Shown here: positions 46,281-54,643 of the stretch, in pieces | Layout of the letters: every line of letters begins with the position of its first letter | Numbering within the stretch: position 1 is the first letter of the stretch | Assembly (NCBI RefSeq): GCF_030929615.1 | Contig: NZ_JAVFVU010000028.1 | Span: 84,896 to 148,895 of the forward strand | Length of the DNA stretch: 64,000 bases | From: Dyadobacter sp. LHD-138 | Lineage (GTDB): Bacteria > Bacteroidota > Bacteroidia > Cytophagales > Spirosomataceae | Reading direction: 5' to 3' | Notes under the pieces: model-generated | Seen by the model: only the letters and a program-made list of their open reading frames with translations | The model's database searches: none | Told to the model about the DNA's origin: nothing | Position numbers and translations under genes: made by a program

Positions 46281-46611
46281 TCATATAAAATAGCACTATG
46301 CGTTTGATATATTTCAGTGAAAGAATGTGTACATGGGCGCAGTTAAAAGCTAGCGCGGCAGCGGCCATCGCAAAGCGCCACGGGTTTGGGGTAACACCAA
46401 TACAGTTCGGGAAGATCTTGGGGAACAAAGAGAGCCGGATTGTTGAAATTGTAGCGAAGCTTAACGAAAAAGATAGAATTGGAATCGATACACGATGTCC
46501 TTCCAACATTTCCAACCGACCGGAGTTAATTATCTCCATTTTGACGCATTGTTCTAAACCAAATAAGTTTTAAACTTTAATTGCTGTGCTTGAAGATTAA
46601 GTAGCCAAAGG
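46281..46611. other. Intergenic stretch with overlapping open frames on both strands, no assigned gene
   Basis: A 91-codon plus-strand frame (46298-46573, MRLIYFSERMCTWAQLK...) and a 91-codon minus-strand frame (46264-46539) overlap here. Neither shows a family I know. The plus frame has an ordinary-looking composition (FGKILGNKESRIVEIVAKLNEKDRI) and could be a small divergent gene, but there is no clear ribosome site. I leave it unassigned. Confidence 0.25.
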
Positions 46612-47529
46612 TCAATTAAAACTCTCCCGAAATTCCATCGGTGCAACCTTTGTCTTTGACTTGAATAATTTGTTAAAAGAGGATGGATGTTCAAATCCTA
46701 ACTGATAGGCAATTTCACTTATGGATAAGCTGGTTGTGGATATTTTTTCCTTTGCTTTTTCAATCAGTTTGCTGTGTATATGCTGCTGCGCACTTTGTCC
46801 TGTTAAGCTACGCAACATATCACTTAGATAAATGGGTGACAGGTTCAGCGTATCAGCAAGAAATTGAACGGTCGGAATTCCTTTGGTTTGTGCCGTATCC
46901 TTGGCGAAATAATCGTCTAATAGTTCTTCCATCCTTTGCAGCAGATCGTTGCTCGGCGCTTTTCGCGTGATGAATTGTCTTTTGTAGAAACGATTGCTGT
47001 AATTCAGCAATGTTTCAATTTGTGAAATAATCACATCATGACTAAAATCATCAATTCTACTCTGCAGTTCATCCTCGATATTTTTGAAAATAGTAATGAT
47101 CGTCTCCTTCTCTTTTTCGGAAAGATGCAAGGCCTCATGCACAAAATAGGAAAAGAAACCGTATTGCCTGATCTTCTTTGCCAAAGGATAATTCAGCAGG
47201 AAATCAGGATGGATGAGTATCGTATAGCCAGAATGGTCTCCATTATTTTCTCCGTTTCCAGCCACCTGGTTAGGCGCTTTGAAAAATAAGCCCCCTTCAT
47301 CAAAGTCATAATAGCCTTGCCCATATTTTAATTTTCCAGTCAGGTTCTTTTTAAATGATATTTTATAAAAGTTATAGACAACAGCATTAGGTAACCTGCC
47401 AGAGTCTATTGCAATATCTTTTATCTCGACCAGACTTATCAGAGGATGCTGAGGCTTTGGCAGCCCCAGCACCCGATGTAAGTCAGACAAGGATTCAAAC
47501 CTGTATGGCATATTTTCTTCCTTTTTCAT
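46612..47529 (-). CDS. AraC family transcriptional regulator
   Basis: This 305-residue protein has an N-terminal sensing domain (residues ~1-170) and a C-terminal AraC DNA-binding region: VQFLADTLNLSPIYLSDMLRSLTGQSAQQHIHSKLI, then LSISEIAYQLGFEHPSSFNKLFKSKTKVAPMEFR. It starts 27 bases after the aldo/keto reductase gene on the same strand and is probably co-transcribed with it. It likely regulates that gene, an arrangement common for redox or stress enzymes. The inducer is unknown. Confidence 0.9.
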   Translation of the reverse strand: MKKEENMPYRFESLSDLHRVLGLPKPQHPLISLVEIKDIAIDSGRLPNAVVYNFYKISFKKNLTGKLKYGQGYYDFDEGGLFFKAPNQVAGNGENNGDHSGYTILIHPDFLLNYPLAKKIRQYGFFSYFVHEALHLSEKEKETIITIFKNIEDELQSRIDDFSHDVIISQIETLLNYSNRFYKRQFITRKAPSNDLLQRMEELLDDYFAKDTAQTKGIPTVQFLADTLNLSPIYLSDMLRSLTGQSAQQHIHSKLIEKAKEKISTTSLSISEIAYQLGFEHPSSFNKLFKSKTKVAPMEFRESFN

Positions 47530-47556
47530 GTCGTTAATTTACAAATCGCGAATTAA

Positions 47557-48531
47557 TCAGCGGTTTAAAGTATTCATGAACTTTTCAGGATAACGGGTTC
47601 CTGACACAATCCCGACAGGCATCATCGCCTCGATACTTTGCAAGTCCTGCTCGGTAAGTTGAATATTTTCGGATGCAATATTTTCTTCAAAATATTTTAC
47701 ACGTTTCGTTCCGGGAATTGTAATGATATCTTCGCCCTGCGCAAGCACCCAGGCTATGGCCAATTGTGACGGACTACAACCTTTTTCAGTTGCCAGGGTT
47801 TTTATCTTTTCTACAAGTTCGACATTTTTATAGAAATTTTCGCCCTGGTAACGAGGCATATTGGCACGGCCATCTTTAATGTCCTCAGGTTTTTTAAATT
47901 CACCAGTTAAAAAGCCACGGCTTAGCGGAGCATACGCAACAAGTCCGATACCTAATTCACGAATTGTCGGGAGCACTTCGGCTTCAATGTCCCGGGTCCA
48001 AAGAGAGTATTCGATCTGAAGAGCTGTAATGGGATGAACGCTCGCCGCTTTGCGAATAGATTCGGCAGATGCCTCAGAAAGACCGATGTAACGAACCATA
48101 CCTTTGGCAACAAGCTCAGCCAACGCACCGACTGTTTCTTCAACTGGTTTTTGGGTATCTACACGAGCAAGTGTGTACAAATCAATGTAATCTGTTTTAA
48201 GGCGCTGTAAACTGTGCATGACCGCGTTGCGAATATAGTCCGGATGACCATTCACAGGACCAGGCCCCACAGGTGAAACCATCTGACCGGTTTTTACAGA
48301 AAGAAATGCCTTGTCCCGCTTCCCTTTGATAGCCTGCCCGATTAGCAATTCGTTGTGACCTGCAAGATAGTAATCCGCTGTGTCTAAAAAATTATGTCCA
48401 AGTGCAAGGGCTCTTTCTATCGTGTCGATCGATTGCCTTTCATCACTTTGTCCATATGCGCCAGACATTCCCATACATCCTAAACCAACCGCCGAGGCAA
48501 CAGGTCCGTTTTTTCCCAATTTTCTGTTCAT
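47557..48531 (-). CDS. Aldo/keto reductase family protein lacking the usual catalytic His
   Basis: Start at the ATG at 48531 (MNRKLGKNGPVASAVGLGCMGMSG); the longer frame uses TTG. The 324-residue TIM-barrel protein keeps the catalytic Asp and Tyr (NFLDTADYYLAGHNELLIG) and Lys (AFLSVKTG). The fourth tetrad residue, normally His in DLYxxHRVD, is Ala here (DLYTLARVD). NADPH-binding features at the C-terminus (ITIPGTKRVKYFEENI) are normal. Members with Ala at this position are not unknown, but their chemistry may differ from carbonyl reduction. It is upstream of an AraC regulator gene. Confidence 0.9.
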   Translation of the reverse strand: MNRKLGKNGPVASAVGLGCMGMSGAYGQSDERQSIDTIERALALGHNFLDTADYYLAGHNELLIGQAIKGKRDKAFLSVKTGQMVSPVGPGPVNGHPDYIRNAVMHSLQRLKTDYIDLYTLARVDTQKPVEETVGALAELVAKGMVRYIGLSEASAESIRKAASVHPITALQIEYSLWTRDIEAEVLPTIRELGIGLVAYAPLSRGFLTGEFKKPEDIKDGRANMPRYQGENFYKNVELVEKIKTLATEKGCSPSQLAIAWVLAQGEDIITIPGTKRVKYFEENIASENIQLTEQDLQSIEAMMPVGIVSGTRYPEKFMNTLNR

Positions 48532-48607
48532 GACTTTTAAATTTGATTGATGGGACAAAGGTCACAGATCGTCACTTTGAAGGATTAGTCTAACTGAGGT
48601 TTTACTT

Positions 48608-49558
48608 AATGCAAGTTGCGTAGTTCTATATTTGTGAATCCAATACGTGCATGATGATAAAACTGAGGATTTTTAACAAAAAGCCCTTAGCGGTTACTGC
48701 ATGAATTTTCTTTGGAAACTTTGTTGTGATATTGGCAAAAGTATTTTCTATGGTTTTTCTATAATACTTATTTTCAAGATCTTCGGCCAAAGTATTTTTG
48801 ATTACAGAGTTCTTCTTGGTTGCTGCTTTAAGTTTGATCTTGTTAAATGCCAAAAGCAATTCCCCTTTGGTCTTCTTTTAAATAGGCCGAATCAGCATAT
48901 AAATCACTGTTTTCGGGTAAACCCAGAGACATTCCCTGAAATGCTGTATTGTCATGAATACTTCCGGCAGTGACCATAAATTCTACGGGTATACCTTCCT
49001 TAGTAGTTACAACGTGAACCGCAGCGGCGGCCGTCTTAAAACCATAAAAGTACTCGCGCTTAGACGCGTTATATCCGCGAAACTCTTTCCCTTTAATAAT
49101 CTTCGATCTACAAATTCCGATATTTTTACAAACATCCACTGGAAATGAGTCGATTATATATATACTTTAAAGATTTAATTCCTTGAATACCATAGCTAGA
49201 TGAAAGAATAAATCCGCCATCAAATCGGTCGAACTATGTAAAACACGGTTAAAATTACTCTTGTCAGGTATTGTAAAACCATAATGATCAGCCAGATACT
49301 TACAAGCTGATGCTTGATTGCCATAGAAATATTTAGCTGACAGAATAACCGTAGTAACAACCTGGGAATTTGTTAATTTTCTTCTGCTATCTAGGCGGCA
49401 GTTACTTATTTTTGGTAATAAATCGTCTACTAGTGCAACGGGCGGCGTTCCGCTATATTGTAACTGTAAAATCTTTCATTATAAGGTTGTTTAGTTCGCA
49501 AAACAAATTAACCTCATTTTGAAGGATTTTGCATTTTAGGCACTACGCAACTTACATT
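48608..49558 (-). mobile_element. IS982-type insertion sequence, inactive
   Basis: Terminal inverted repeats AATGCAAGTTGCGTAGT (from 48608) and, as reverse complement, AATGTAAGTTGCGTAGT (from 49558) bound a ~950-base element containing a broken IS982-like transposase. No clear target duplication is visible at the edges. It separates the aldo/keto reductase region from the third sus cluster. Confidence 0.7.
48626..49475 (-). pseudogene. IS982 family transposase, broken by a stop and a frameshift
   Basis: The N-terminal part reads VALVDDLLPKISNCRLDSRRKLTNSQVVTT and KYLADHYGFTIPDKSNFNRVLH, typical of IS982. A TAA at 49167-49169 interrupts it. The frame then resumes with IIDSFPVDVCKNIGI and the DDE-region motif EFRGYNASKREYFYGFK, and stops at 48843. 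A shifted frame (48626-48859) continues with IKLKAATKKNS and FPKKIHAVTAKGFLLKI, the normal C-terminal part. At least two lesions make it non-functional. Confidence 0.75.
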
Positions 49559-49775
49559 ATTTAATAATGCCGCTGAGAATTGGATACAGCTCACAAGTAT
49601 CAGCAAATTTTACTTTATAAAACCCGTGACACTTTTTGTTCTTTCTTTTAATTTAACCCAACTTAAAATGAAATGGCTTTCTTCATCCACATTGACAACT
49701 ATCGGGGATAAGTTCTGATGTACTTTTTAATAGAGAGTGCTCTTTGAATAAGAATTTGTACGTTTTTATAAAGTA

Positions 49776-51074
49776 CTAAGTTAAATCCCATCCTTTTCTG
49801 GGTTTACAAGACAGGAGTTTGTTTGCCTCGTTATCACCAGCAAACTTCTCTTTATCTGCATTCCAATTCAATTCTCTTTTAAGTCGGTACGATATTAGCC
49901 CTAAATGCATTGGCAGGGTAAGCTCCCTGGTGTAGGCAAGATTGGATTCCGGCTGTACTCTTGACTTCACTGCATCTACAAAATTCTGCTGATGTCCTGG
50001 TGACCGGGGATTGGTTTGCGGTATTTCGGAGATGTCCGTAACTGTTTGACCATTGATTGTAATTTCTCGGGAATCGTAGTCACAAATGAGTGTTCCTTTA
50101 TCCCCTTCGAAGTAAGCACCAATTCCCCTTTGGGCAGCACCCGGTACGTTAGGAGGGACCGTCGTCCAAAATATTTTAAGGTCATCGAACTCGTAATCTA
50201 CATCCAACCATTTTGGAGCATCTCCCATGCCAGTGGGGCTTTCCCCCCTTGCAATTACTCTTTTTAACCCTTTTGGCATGATTGACGAATAAACCACATC
50301 TGCAATATGACACCAGAAATCGGCGTAAACACCTCCTGAATAATCCAGAAAATACCGGAATGTACCATGGCATTTTTCGGCCATGTAGTCGGTATAAGGG
50401 GCGGGGCCCAGCCACATATCCCAATTCAAAGTTTTTGGAATAACCTGCGCGCCCGCGGGCCGCAGTTCCGGCGAATGACCGGTTTTCCAAAGTCGTACGG
50501 TACTTACCTTCCCAATTGCACCCGATTTAATTATTTCAACCACGCGGTGAAAATTATCACCTGCATGTATTTGATTGCCCATTTGAAAAACCCGTTCGTA
50601 TTTGTTCAAGTTTTTCAGCATCATATTTCCTTCTCTCACGTTATGTGAAAGCGGTTTTTCTCCATAAACATCTTTACCTGCCTGAAATGCCAAAGTGGCA
50701 ATCTGCGCATGCCAGTGATCGGGCGTTGCAATGGTTACCGCATCTATATCTTTACGGTCCAGAATCCGCCTGAAATCGCCATAGGTATCAACCTTCCGGC
50801 CGGGATGAATTTTCGCCAGTCTTTCATTTGTTTCTCCCAGATGAAGCTCATCAACATCGCAAAGTGCTGCTGTTTCCACCTCCGGCAAATTAGCAAACCA
50901 CCGCATATGGCTGTTTCCCATTCCACCAAGGCCAATATGTGCGATACGTATCCTGTCACTGGCGGCTGCTTTCCCATACAAATACGGAAGCAGGGTAAGC
51001 CCCAGAGCTCCCCGCCCTGCCGACTTGATAAAATCTCTCCTGTCTATATGTTTGCTTTTTTCCTGATTTTCCAT
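49776..51074 (-). CDS. Gfo/Idh/MocA family oxidoreductase with Tat signal
   Basis: This 432-residue protein begins with a twin-arginine signal (DRRDFIKSAGRGALGLTLLPYLYG). The Rossmann domain has AHIGLGGMGNSHMRWF, TAALCDVDE and TIATPDHWHAQ, then the family EKP motif in YGEKPLSHNV. The C-terminal domain includes GGVYADFWCHIADVV and ends with the substrate-binding half. It likely oxidises a sugar unit, perhaps at C3, in the periplasm with a bound nicotinamide cofactor. It follows the DUF1080 gene by 37 bases; that pairing is what a 3-keto-glycoside pathway would need. The preceding 217 bases (49559-49775) hold no gene. Confidence 0.9.
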   Translation of the reverse strand: MENQEKSKHIDRRDFIKSAGRGALGLTLLPYLYGKAAASDRIRIAHIGLGGMGNSHMRWFANLPEVETAALCDVDELHLGETNERLAKIHPGRKVDTYGDFRRILDRKDIDAVTIATPDHWHAQIATLAFQAGKDVYGEKPLSHNVREGNMMLKNLNKYERVFQMGNQIHAGDNFHRVVEIIKSGAIGKVSTVRLWKTGHSPELRPAGAQVIPKTLNWDMWLGPAPYTDYMAEKCHGTFRYFLDYSGGVYADFWCHIADVVYSSIMPKGLKRVIARGESPTGMGDAPKWLDVDYEFDDLKIFWTTVPPNVPGAAQRGIGAYFEGDKGTLICDYDSREITINGQTVTDISEIPQTNPRSPGHQQNFVDAVKSRVQPESNLAYTRELTLPMHLGLISYRLKRELNWNADKEKFAGDNEANKLLSCKPRKGWDLT

Positions 51075-51111
51075 AAATAATTTCTAATAAGTTGGGTAAT
51101 GAGATGTAAAA

Positions 51112-51804
51112 CTACATTTCCTTAATTCTGATATTTCTGAACTTGACGACTGATCCATGCCCCAAAAATGCAATGTGCCCTGACTCATTCAGTACCGCCT
51201 TTTGAAAAGAACCCGGTTTTAACTTAGCTGTTGCTTCTTTCAAATCACCATCCAAAATCATTTTTCCATTTAGCATAACCTGAATATGATTTCCTTTTGC
51301 CCGCACTTCTTGGACGTTCCATTCTCCTGTCGGTTTTAAGAAACCACGTTTTGCAGGAATGATCTTGTAAACAGAGCCGTGATATTGCCCCGGCTCAAGG
51401 TCTTTGTAGCTTGGGTGCTCATTGTCCAGTATCTGTAATTCCATTCCGCTGTACCCGTTCTTACCTTCTACAAAATCGTGACGCAGCCCTAAACCATTGT
51501 TGCCGGCTGCCTCAAGTAAAAATTCGAAGCGCAAGGTGAAATCGGTGAATGTGTTTTTAGTATATAAATTCCCCCCTTCGTTTTGAATTGGACGCATCGT
51601 AATCGTTCCGTCTTCCAGCACATATTCTTTTGTATTACCCTTCCAATTGTCCATCGAGCTGCCGTCGAAAAGAATTGTGTAACCTTGTTTTTTTTCTTTC
51701 TTTGTTAATTTAAACGTTGTATCAGGTTGAGTTTGTCCCAAAACTTTATAGCAAAGAAGACAGAAAACAGACAGTGTGATCACACCAGCCTTGATATTTT
51801 TCAT
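51112..51804 (-). CDS. Secreted DUF1080 protein (3-keto-disaccharide hydrolase-like)
   Basis: Start at the ATG at 51804 (MKNIKAGVITLSVFCLLCYKVLGQ, a signal peptide); the longer frame adds 13 residues. The 230-residue protein is a standard DUF1080 jelly roll: YTILFDGSSMDNWKGN, TFTDFTLRFEFLLEAAGNNGLGLRH, GYSGMELQILDNEH, GEWNVQEVRAKGNHIQVMLNGKMI. The family includes hydrolases or lyases acting on oxidised (3-keto) glycosides. Its place between a DUF1735 lipoprotein gene and a Gfo/Idh/MocA oxidoreductase gene supports that role. Confidence 0.9.
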   Translation of the reverse strand: MKNIKAGVITLSVFCLLCYKVLGQTQPDTTFKLTKKEKKQGYTILFDGSSMDNWKGNTKEYVLEDGTITMRPIQNEGGNLYTKNTFTDFTLRFEFLLEAAGNNGLGLRHDFVEGKNGYSGMELQILDNEHPSYKDLEPGQYHGSVYKIIPAKRGFLKPTGEWNVQEVRAKGNHIQVMLNGKMILDGDLKEATAKLKPGSFQKAVLNESGHIAFLGHGSVVKFRNIRIKEM

Positions 51805-51833
51805 ATTGTGAATATTTATGGTTGATAGCATAA

Positions 51834-51866
51834 GAAACCCCACAGTGAATGTTACAGAGGGGTTTC
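51834..51866 (-). terminator. Hairpin between DUF1735 and DUF1080 genes
   Basis: GAAACCCC (51834-51841) pairs with GGGGTTTC (51859-51866) in the 70-base gap after the DUF1735 gene stop at 51875. On the minus strand the stem is followed by TTAT. It is a probable partial terminator, setting off the enzyme genes from the susCD part. Confidence 0.5.
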
Positions 51867-51874
51867 AGTTTGGC

Positions 51875-52771
51875 TTAATCCTGTATGGAAACAGGAATAA
51901 TCATCGTTGATTTTGCTGGATTGATTCCGAATTTAGAGACTTCAGTTATTTTCAGCGGTAGCATGTAGGAACCCTTTGAGGCTTTGTCTCTAACCACATA
52001 ATAACTAAGTCCTTGCTCGTTATTCAAGTTTGGCACCAGAAAGCTGGACGCATCGAGTCGGTATGCCTGTGCGGGTAAAATTACGTGATTGGTTTTTTTC
52101 TCAAGATTGTAGGCAGTCAGTACAGATTCATCCACTTCGACCTTGTAATGTAGATCGGCCTTGTTGTTGTAATTGGTTTGCACAAAAGCATAGAACTTCG
52201 TTTCTGCTGGTGCGCGTGACAGGCTTATGCTTGAAGTTCCAGGTGCAAGTCCGGCTGTTTTAAATTGTAGATAAGGACTTAAAACTGTTGGAACAAACAC
52301 AGAATAAAGCTGAGATTCAGCGGCTGTCTTGAGTGAACCGCCAGCACTTAACTTAAAAGGAACCGCATAAATCAGCTTTGTTTCGACCTGCAGCGCTTCT
52401 ATGCCTGTGGCATCAAATGAAATTTCAAACGGAACCTGGTAATCCGATTTACCTATCGTCAGCACGGAGCTTTTCAACGTGTAATACGATGCGGGAAGCA
52501 AGGTGTATTTGGTTCCGTAGTATTTTGCCAAAAGGGTTTCATCCACGTTTAATGTCACTTCACCGTTTTGGGAGCCAACACCGCTTTTGATGACCTGCAG
52601 GTTGTAATTGAAGTTTTCTCCTTTGTAAATGTTCTGATTATTTAACCCGAAATTGTTAAGATACACTTTATCTTCTGCCATGTTATTCATCCTGCGGTCT
52701 TCGCAGCTCGCTGACATCATTGTAAAGGACAACGCCAACAGATGCAATAATCTCTTTTTATAATTTTTCAT
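51875..52771 (-). CDS. DUF1735 (BT_3987-like) surface lipoprotein
   Basis: Start at the ATG at 52771 (MKNYKKRLLHLLALSFTMMSASC, lipid Cys 23); the longer frame adds 11 residues. The 298-residue protein has an N-terminal DUF1735 domain (EVTLNVDETLLAKYYGTKYTLLPASYYTL, then VPFEISFDATGIEAL) and a second similar beta domain (LHYKVEVDESVLTAYNLEKKTNHVILPAQAYRL), as in proteins encoded next to susD in Bacteroidota. These are surface glycan-binding or cell-surface accessory proteins. It starts 22 bases after susD. Confidence 0.85.
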   Translation of the reverse strand: MKNYKKRLLHLLALSFTMMSASCEDRRMNNMAEDKVYLNNFGLNNQNIYKGENFNYNLQVIKSGVGSQNGEVTLNVDETLLAKYYGTKYTLLPASYYTLKSSVLTIGKSDYQVPFEISFDATGIEALQVETKLIYAVPFKLSAGGSLKTAAESQLYSVFVPTVLSPYLQFKTAGLAPGTSSISLSRAPAETKFYAFVQTNYNNKADLHYKVEVDESVLTAYNLEKKTNHVILPAQAYRLDASSFLVPNLNNEQGLSYYVVRDKASKGSYMLPLKITEVSKFGINPAKSTMIIPVSIQD

Positions 52772-52793
52772 GATCCTGATTCGGTTGAACTGA

Positions 52794-54632
52794 TTACCAT
52801 CCATAATTTTGAGTGAAACTTTTCATTTCATTAAGCTGCGCCTGGTTGATCGGAAAGAAATAATGTTTCTTTTCAAAAACCCTCACACCCGGAAATATGG
52901 TTGACGAACGTTTCCATGAATCGTCATAATTGGTAGCAGAGAGGTTACGGGTGTAGTTTGGTCCTACAAATTCCTTCTCCGCAATCATCCAGGTACGCGC
53001 ATCGTGATAGCGGTGAGATTCGAACGCCATTTCCACCATGCGTTCCTTCTGTATCAATTCACGCAGTAACGACTTATTACCAATAATTTCAGGATAAGCA
53101 ACCTGAAGATTATTTAACCCGCTGCGATTCCTTACCTTGTTGATGTAAAGCAAGGCATCGGTTTCATTTCTCTGTGCCTTTTCATTGCATGCTTCTGCGT
53201 AGCTCAGGTATATTTCTGCAAGCCTGAACAGGGGCCAGCAAAATTGTCCCCATTGACCATTTTCTGTATTGTTGCTTGGATCACTCATTCTTCTCCATAA
53301 ATAACCGGCCTTTACGCAGTCACCTGACGCTTGGTAGCCAGAAGTACCTCCGGTATGAAATGTTACTACCTTATCACCGGAGCCACGGTTATACCAGTTA
53401 AATCCATTTGCCAGAACTGATGCATAAAAACGCGCGTCACGTCCTACGGTGCTGTTATGTGCTCTTACTGGTTTCCAGTTATCGACGGGATGTACAAATG
53501 CAGGCGTAAAACCTTCTTCCTGATATCCTGACTTTGGATCAATGACGGGATAGCCGGTGTCATCGTAACCGATTACCGGATAACGCCCGCTTTCAGCCAT
53601 AGGGTAAGTATCCACCAGTTTCAGAGAAGGGGCATACCCTCCGTAACCTTCTTTGATAACACGAGGCGGATTGGCTCTTACCACCCAGCCATTTGCAGCA
53701 CCTAACCACCGCCCCAATATCACTTCTGAATTCCAAAATTTAAAGAAAACCCCCTGATACGATTTAATAGCTTTGCGCATCGGATCGGCTTCTGTATTAT
53801 CCGTATATAAAGAATATTGGTTCATATCGATCAGCGCCTTTGCCGTATTTGCTGCAAGCTCCCATTTACCAGCATCCACAGTCTGCGGGAAAATCTTCTT
53901 CCCTTCTTTGTTCGTCATTTCTCTTAGATGCTCTGCTCCGTTAAACAGAGGGCGGGCGGCATAAAGTGTAGCCCGGGTCTTAGCAGCAAGAACCGCCCCT
54001 TTCGTAACTCTCCCGGCCCAAGCTTCCTCGGTAATTGTTGTCGGTAATAGGGCTATACATTTATCAAATTCAGAAAAAATAAAACTAAAGTTTTCATCCA
54101 CAGTGTTACGGTCGATGGACTCAGGTCGAATGGACATGTCTGTATCCATATCTCCCCAGATATAAACCGGACCATATTTACGCAAAAGGTTAAAGTATAG
54201 GAATGCACGGATAAAACGAGCCTCTGCTTTCATAACCTCTTTTTCTGCCGTACCTATCTCCACGTTTTTATCTACGTTGTTCATGAAAATAGTGGCTTGA
54301 TTGATGCCAGTGTAACTGTTTTTCCATGTGGCATATGATCCGGTTGTCGGCCCCCATGAACCATTGTTCATGTTCAACCACTCCACCCCCGACAACCAGG
54401 AAAACATCGCTTCGTCAGATCGTGGCACGACCGACCCTTCACCACTGACTAAATCCATTTCATTTGGTAAAAAGCTGTATACCTGAGCCAGATAACTCTC
54501 CGTGGTCGATCTCTTATTGAATGTTTCTTCCAGGGTAAGGGCATTCTGAAGCTCCACGGACAAATAGTCACTGCAGGAAGTAAAAACAGATACGCTTAAA
54601 AATATGCCTGCTATTAATGATAACTTTCTCAT
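52794..54632 (-). CDS. SusD/RagB family outer-membrane lipoprotein
   Basis: Start at the ATG at 54632 (MRKLSLIAGIFLSVSVFTSC, lipid Cys 20); the longer frame begins with GTG. The 612-residue protein contains the SusD features MKAEARFIRAFLYFNLLRKYGPVYI, KGAVLAAKTRATLYAARPLF, the C-terminal LFRLAEIYLSYAEACNEKAQ and KERMVEMAFESHRYHDARTW. It is larger than the two other SusD proteins here (572 and 479 residues). It starts 11 bases after susC and is followed by the DUF1735 gene. Confidence 0.95.
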   Translation of the reverse strand: MRKLSLIAGIFLSVSVFTSCSDYLSVELQNALTLEETFNKRSTTESYLAQVYSFLPNEMDLVSGEGSVVPRSDEAMFSWLSGVEWLNMNNGSWGPTTGSYATWKNSYTGINQATIFMNNVDKNVEIGTAEKEVMKAEARFIRAFLYFNLLRKYGPVYIWGDMDTDMSIRPESIDRNTVDENFSFIFSEFDKCIALLPTTITEEAWAGRVTKGAVLAAKTRATLYAARPLFNGAEHLREMTNKEGKKIFPQTVDAGKWELAANTAKALIDMNQYSLYTDNTEADPMRKAIKSYQGVFFKFWNSEVILGRWLGAANGWVVRANPPRVIKEGYGGYAPSLKLVDTYPMAESGRYPVIGYDDTGYPVIDPKSGYQEEGFTPAFVHPVDNWKPVRAHNSTVGRDARFYASVLANGFNWYNRGSGDKVVTFHTGGTSGYQASGDCVKAGYLWRRMSDPSNNTENGQWGQFCWPLFRLAEIYLSYAEACNEKAQRNETDALLYINKVRNRSGLNNLQVAYPEIIGNKSLLRELIQKERMVEMAFESHRYHDARTWMIAEKEFVGPNYTRNLSATNYDDSWKRSSTIFPGVRVFEKKHYFFPINQAQLNEMKSFTQNYGW

Positions 54633-54643
54633 GATGGTCACTG

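Noticed and set aside
46298..46573. Possible small plus-strand gene next to the palindrome
   Set aside because: An equally long frame exists on the opposite strand, no family is recognised and no ribosome site is clear; left as unassigned intergenic DNA.
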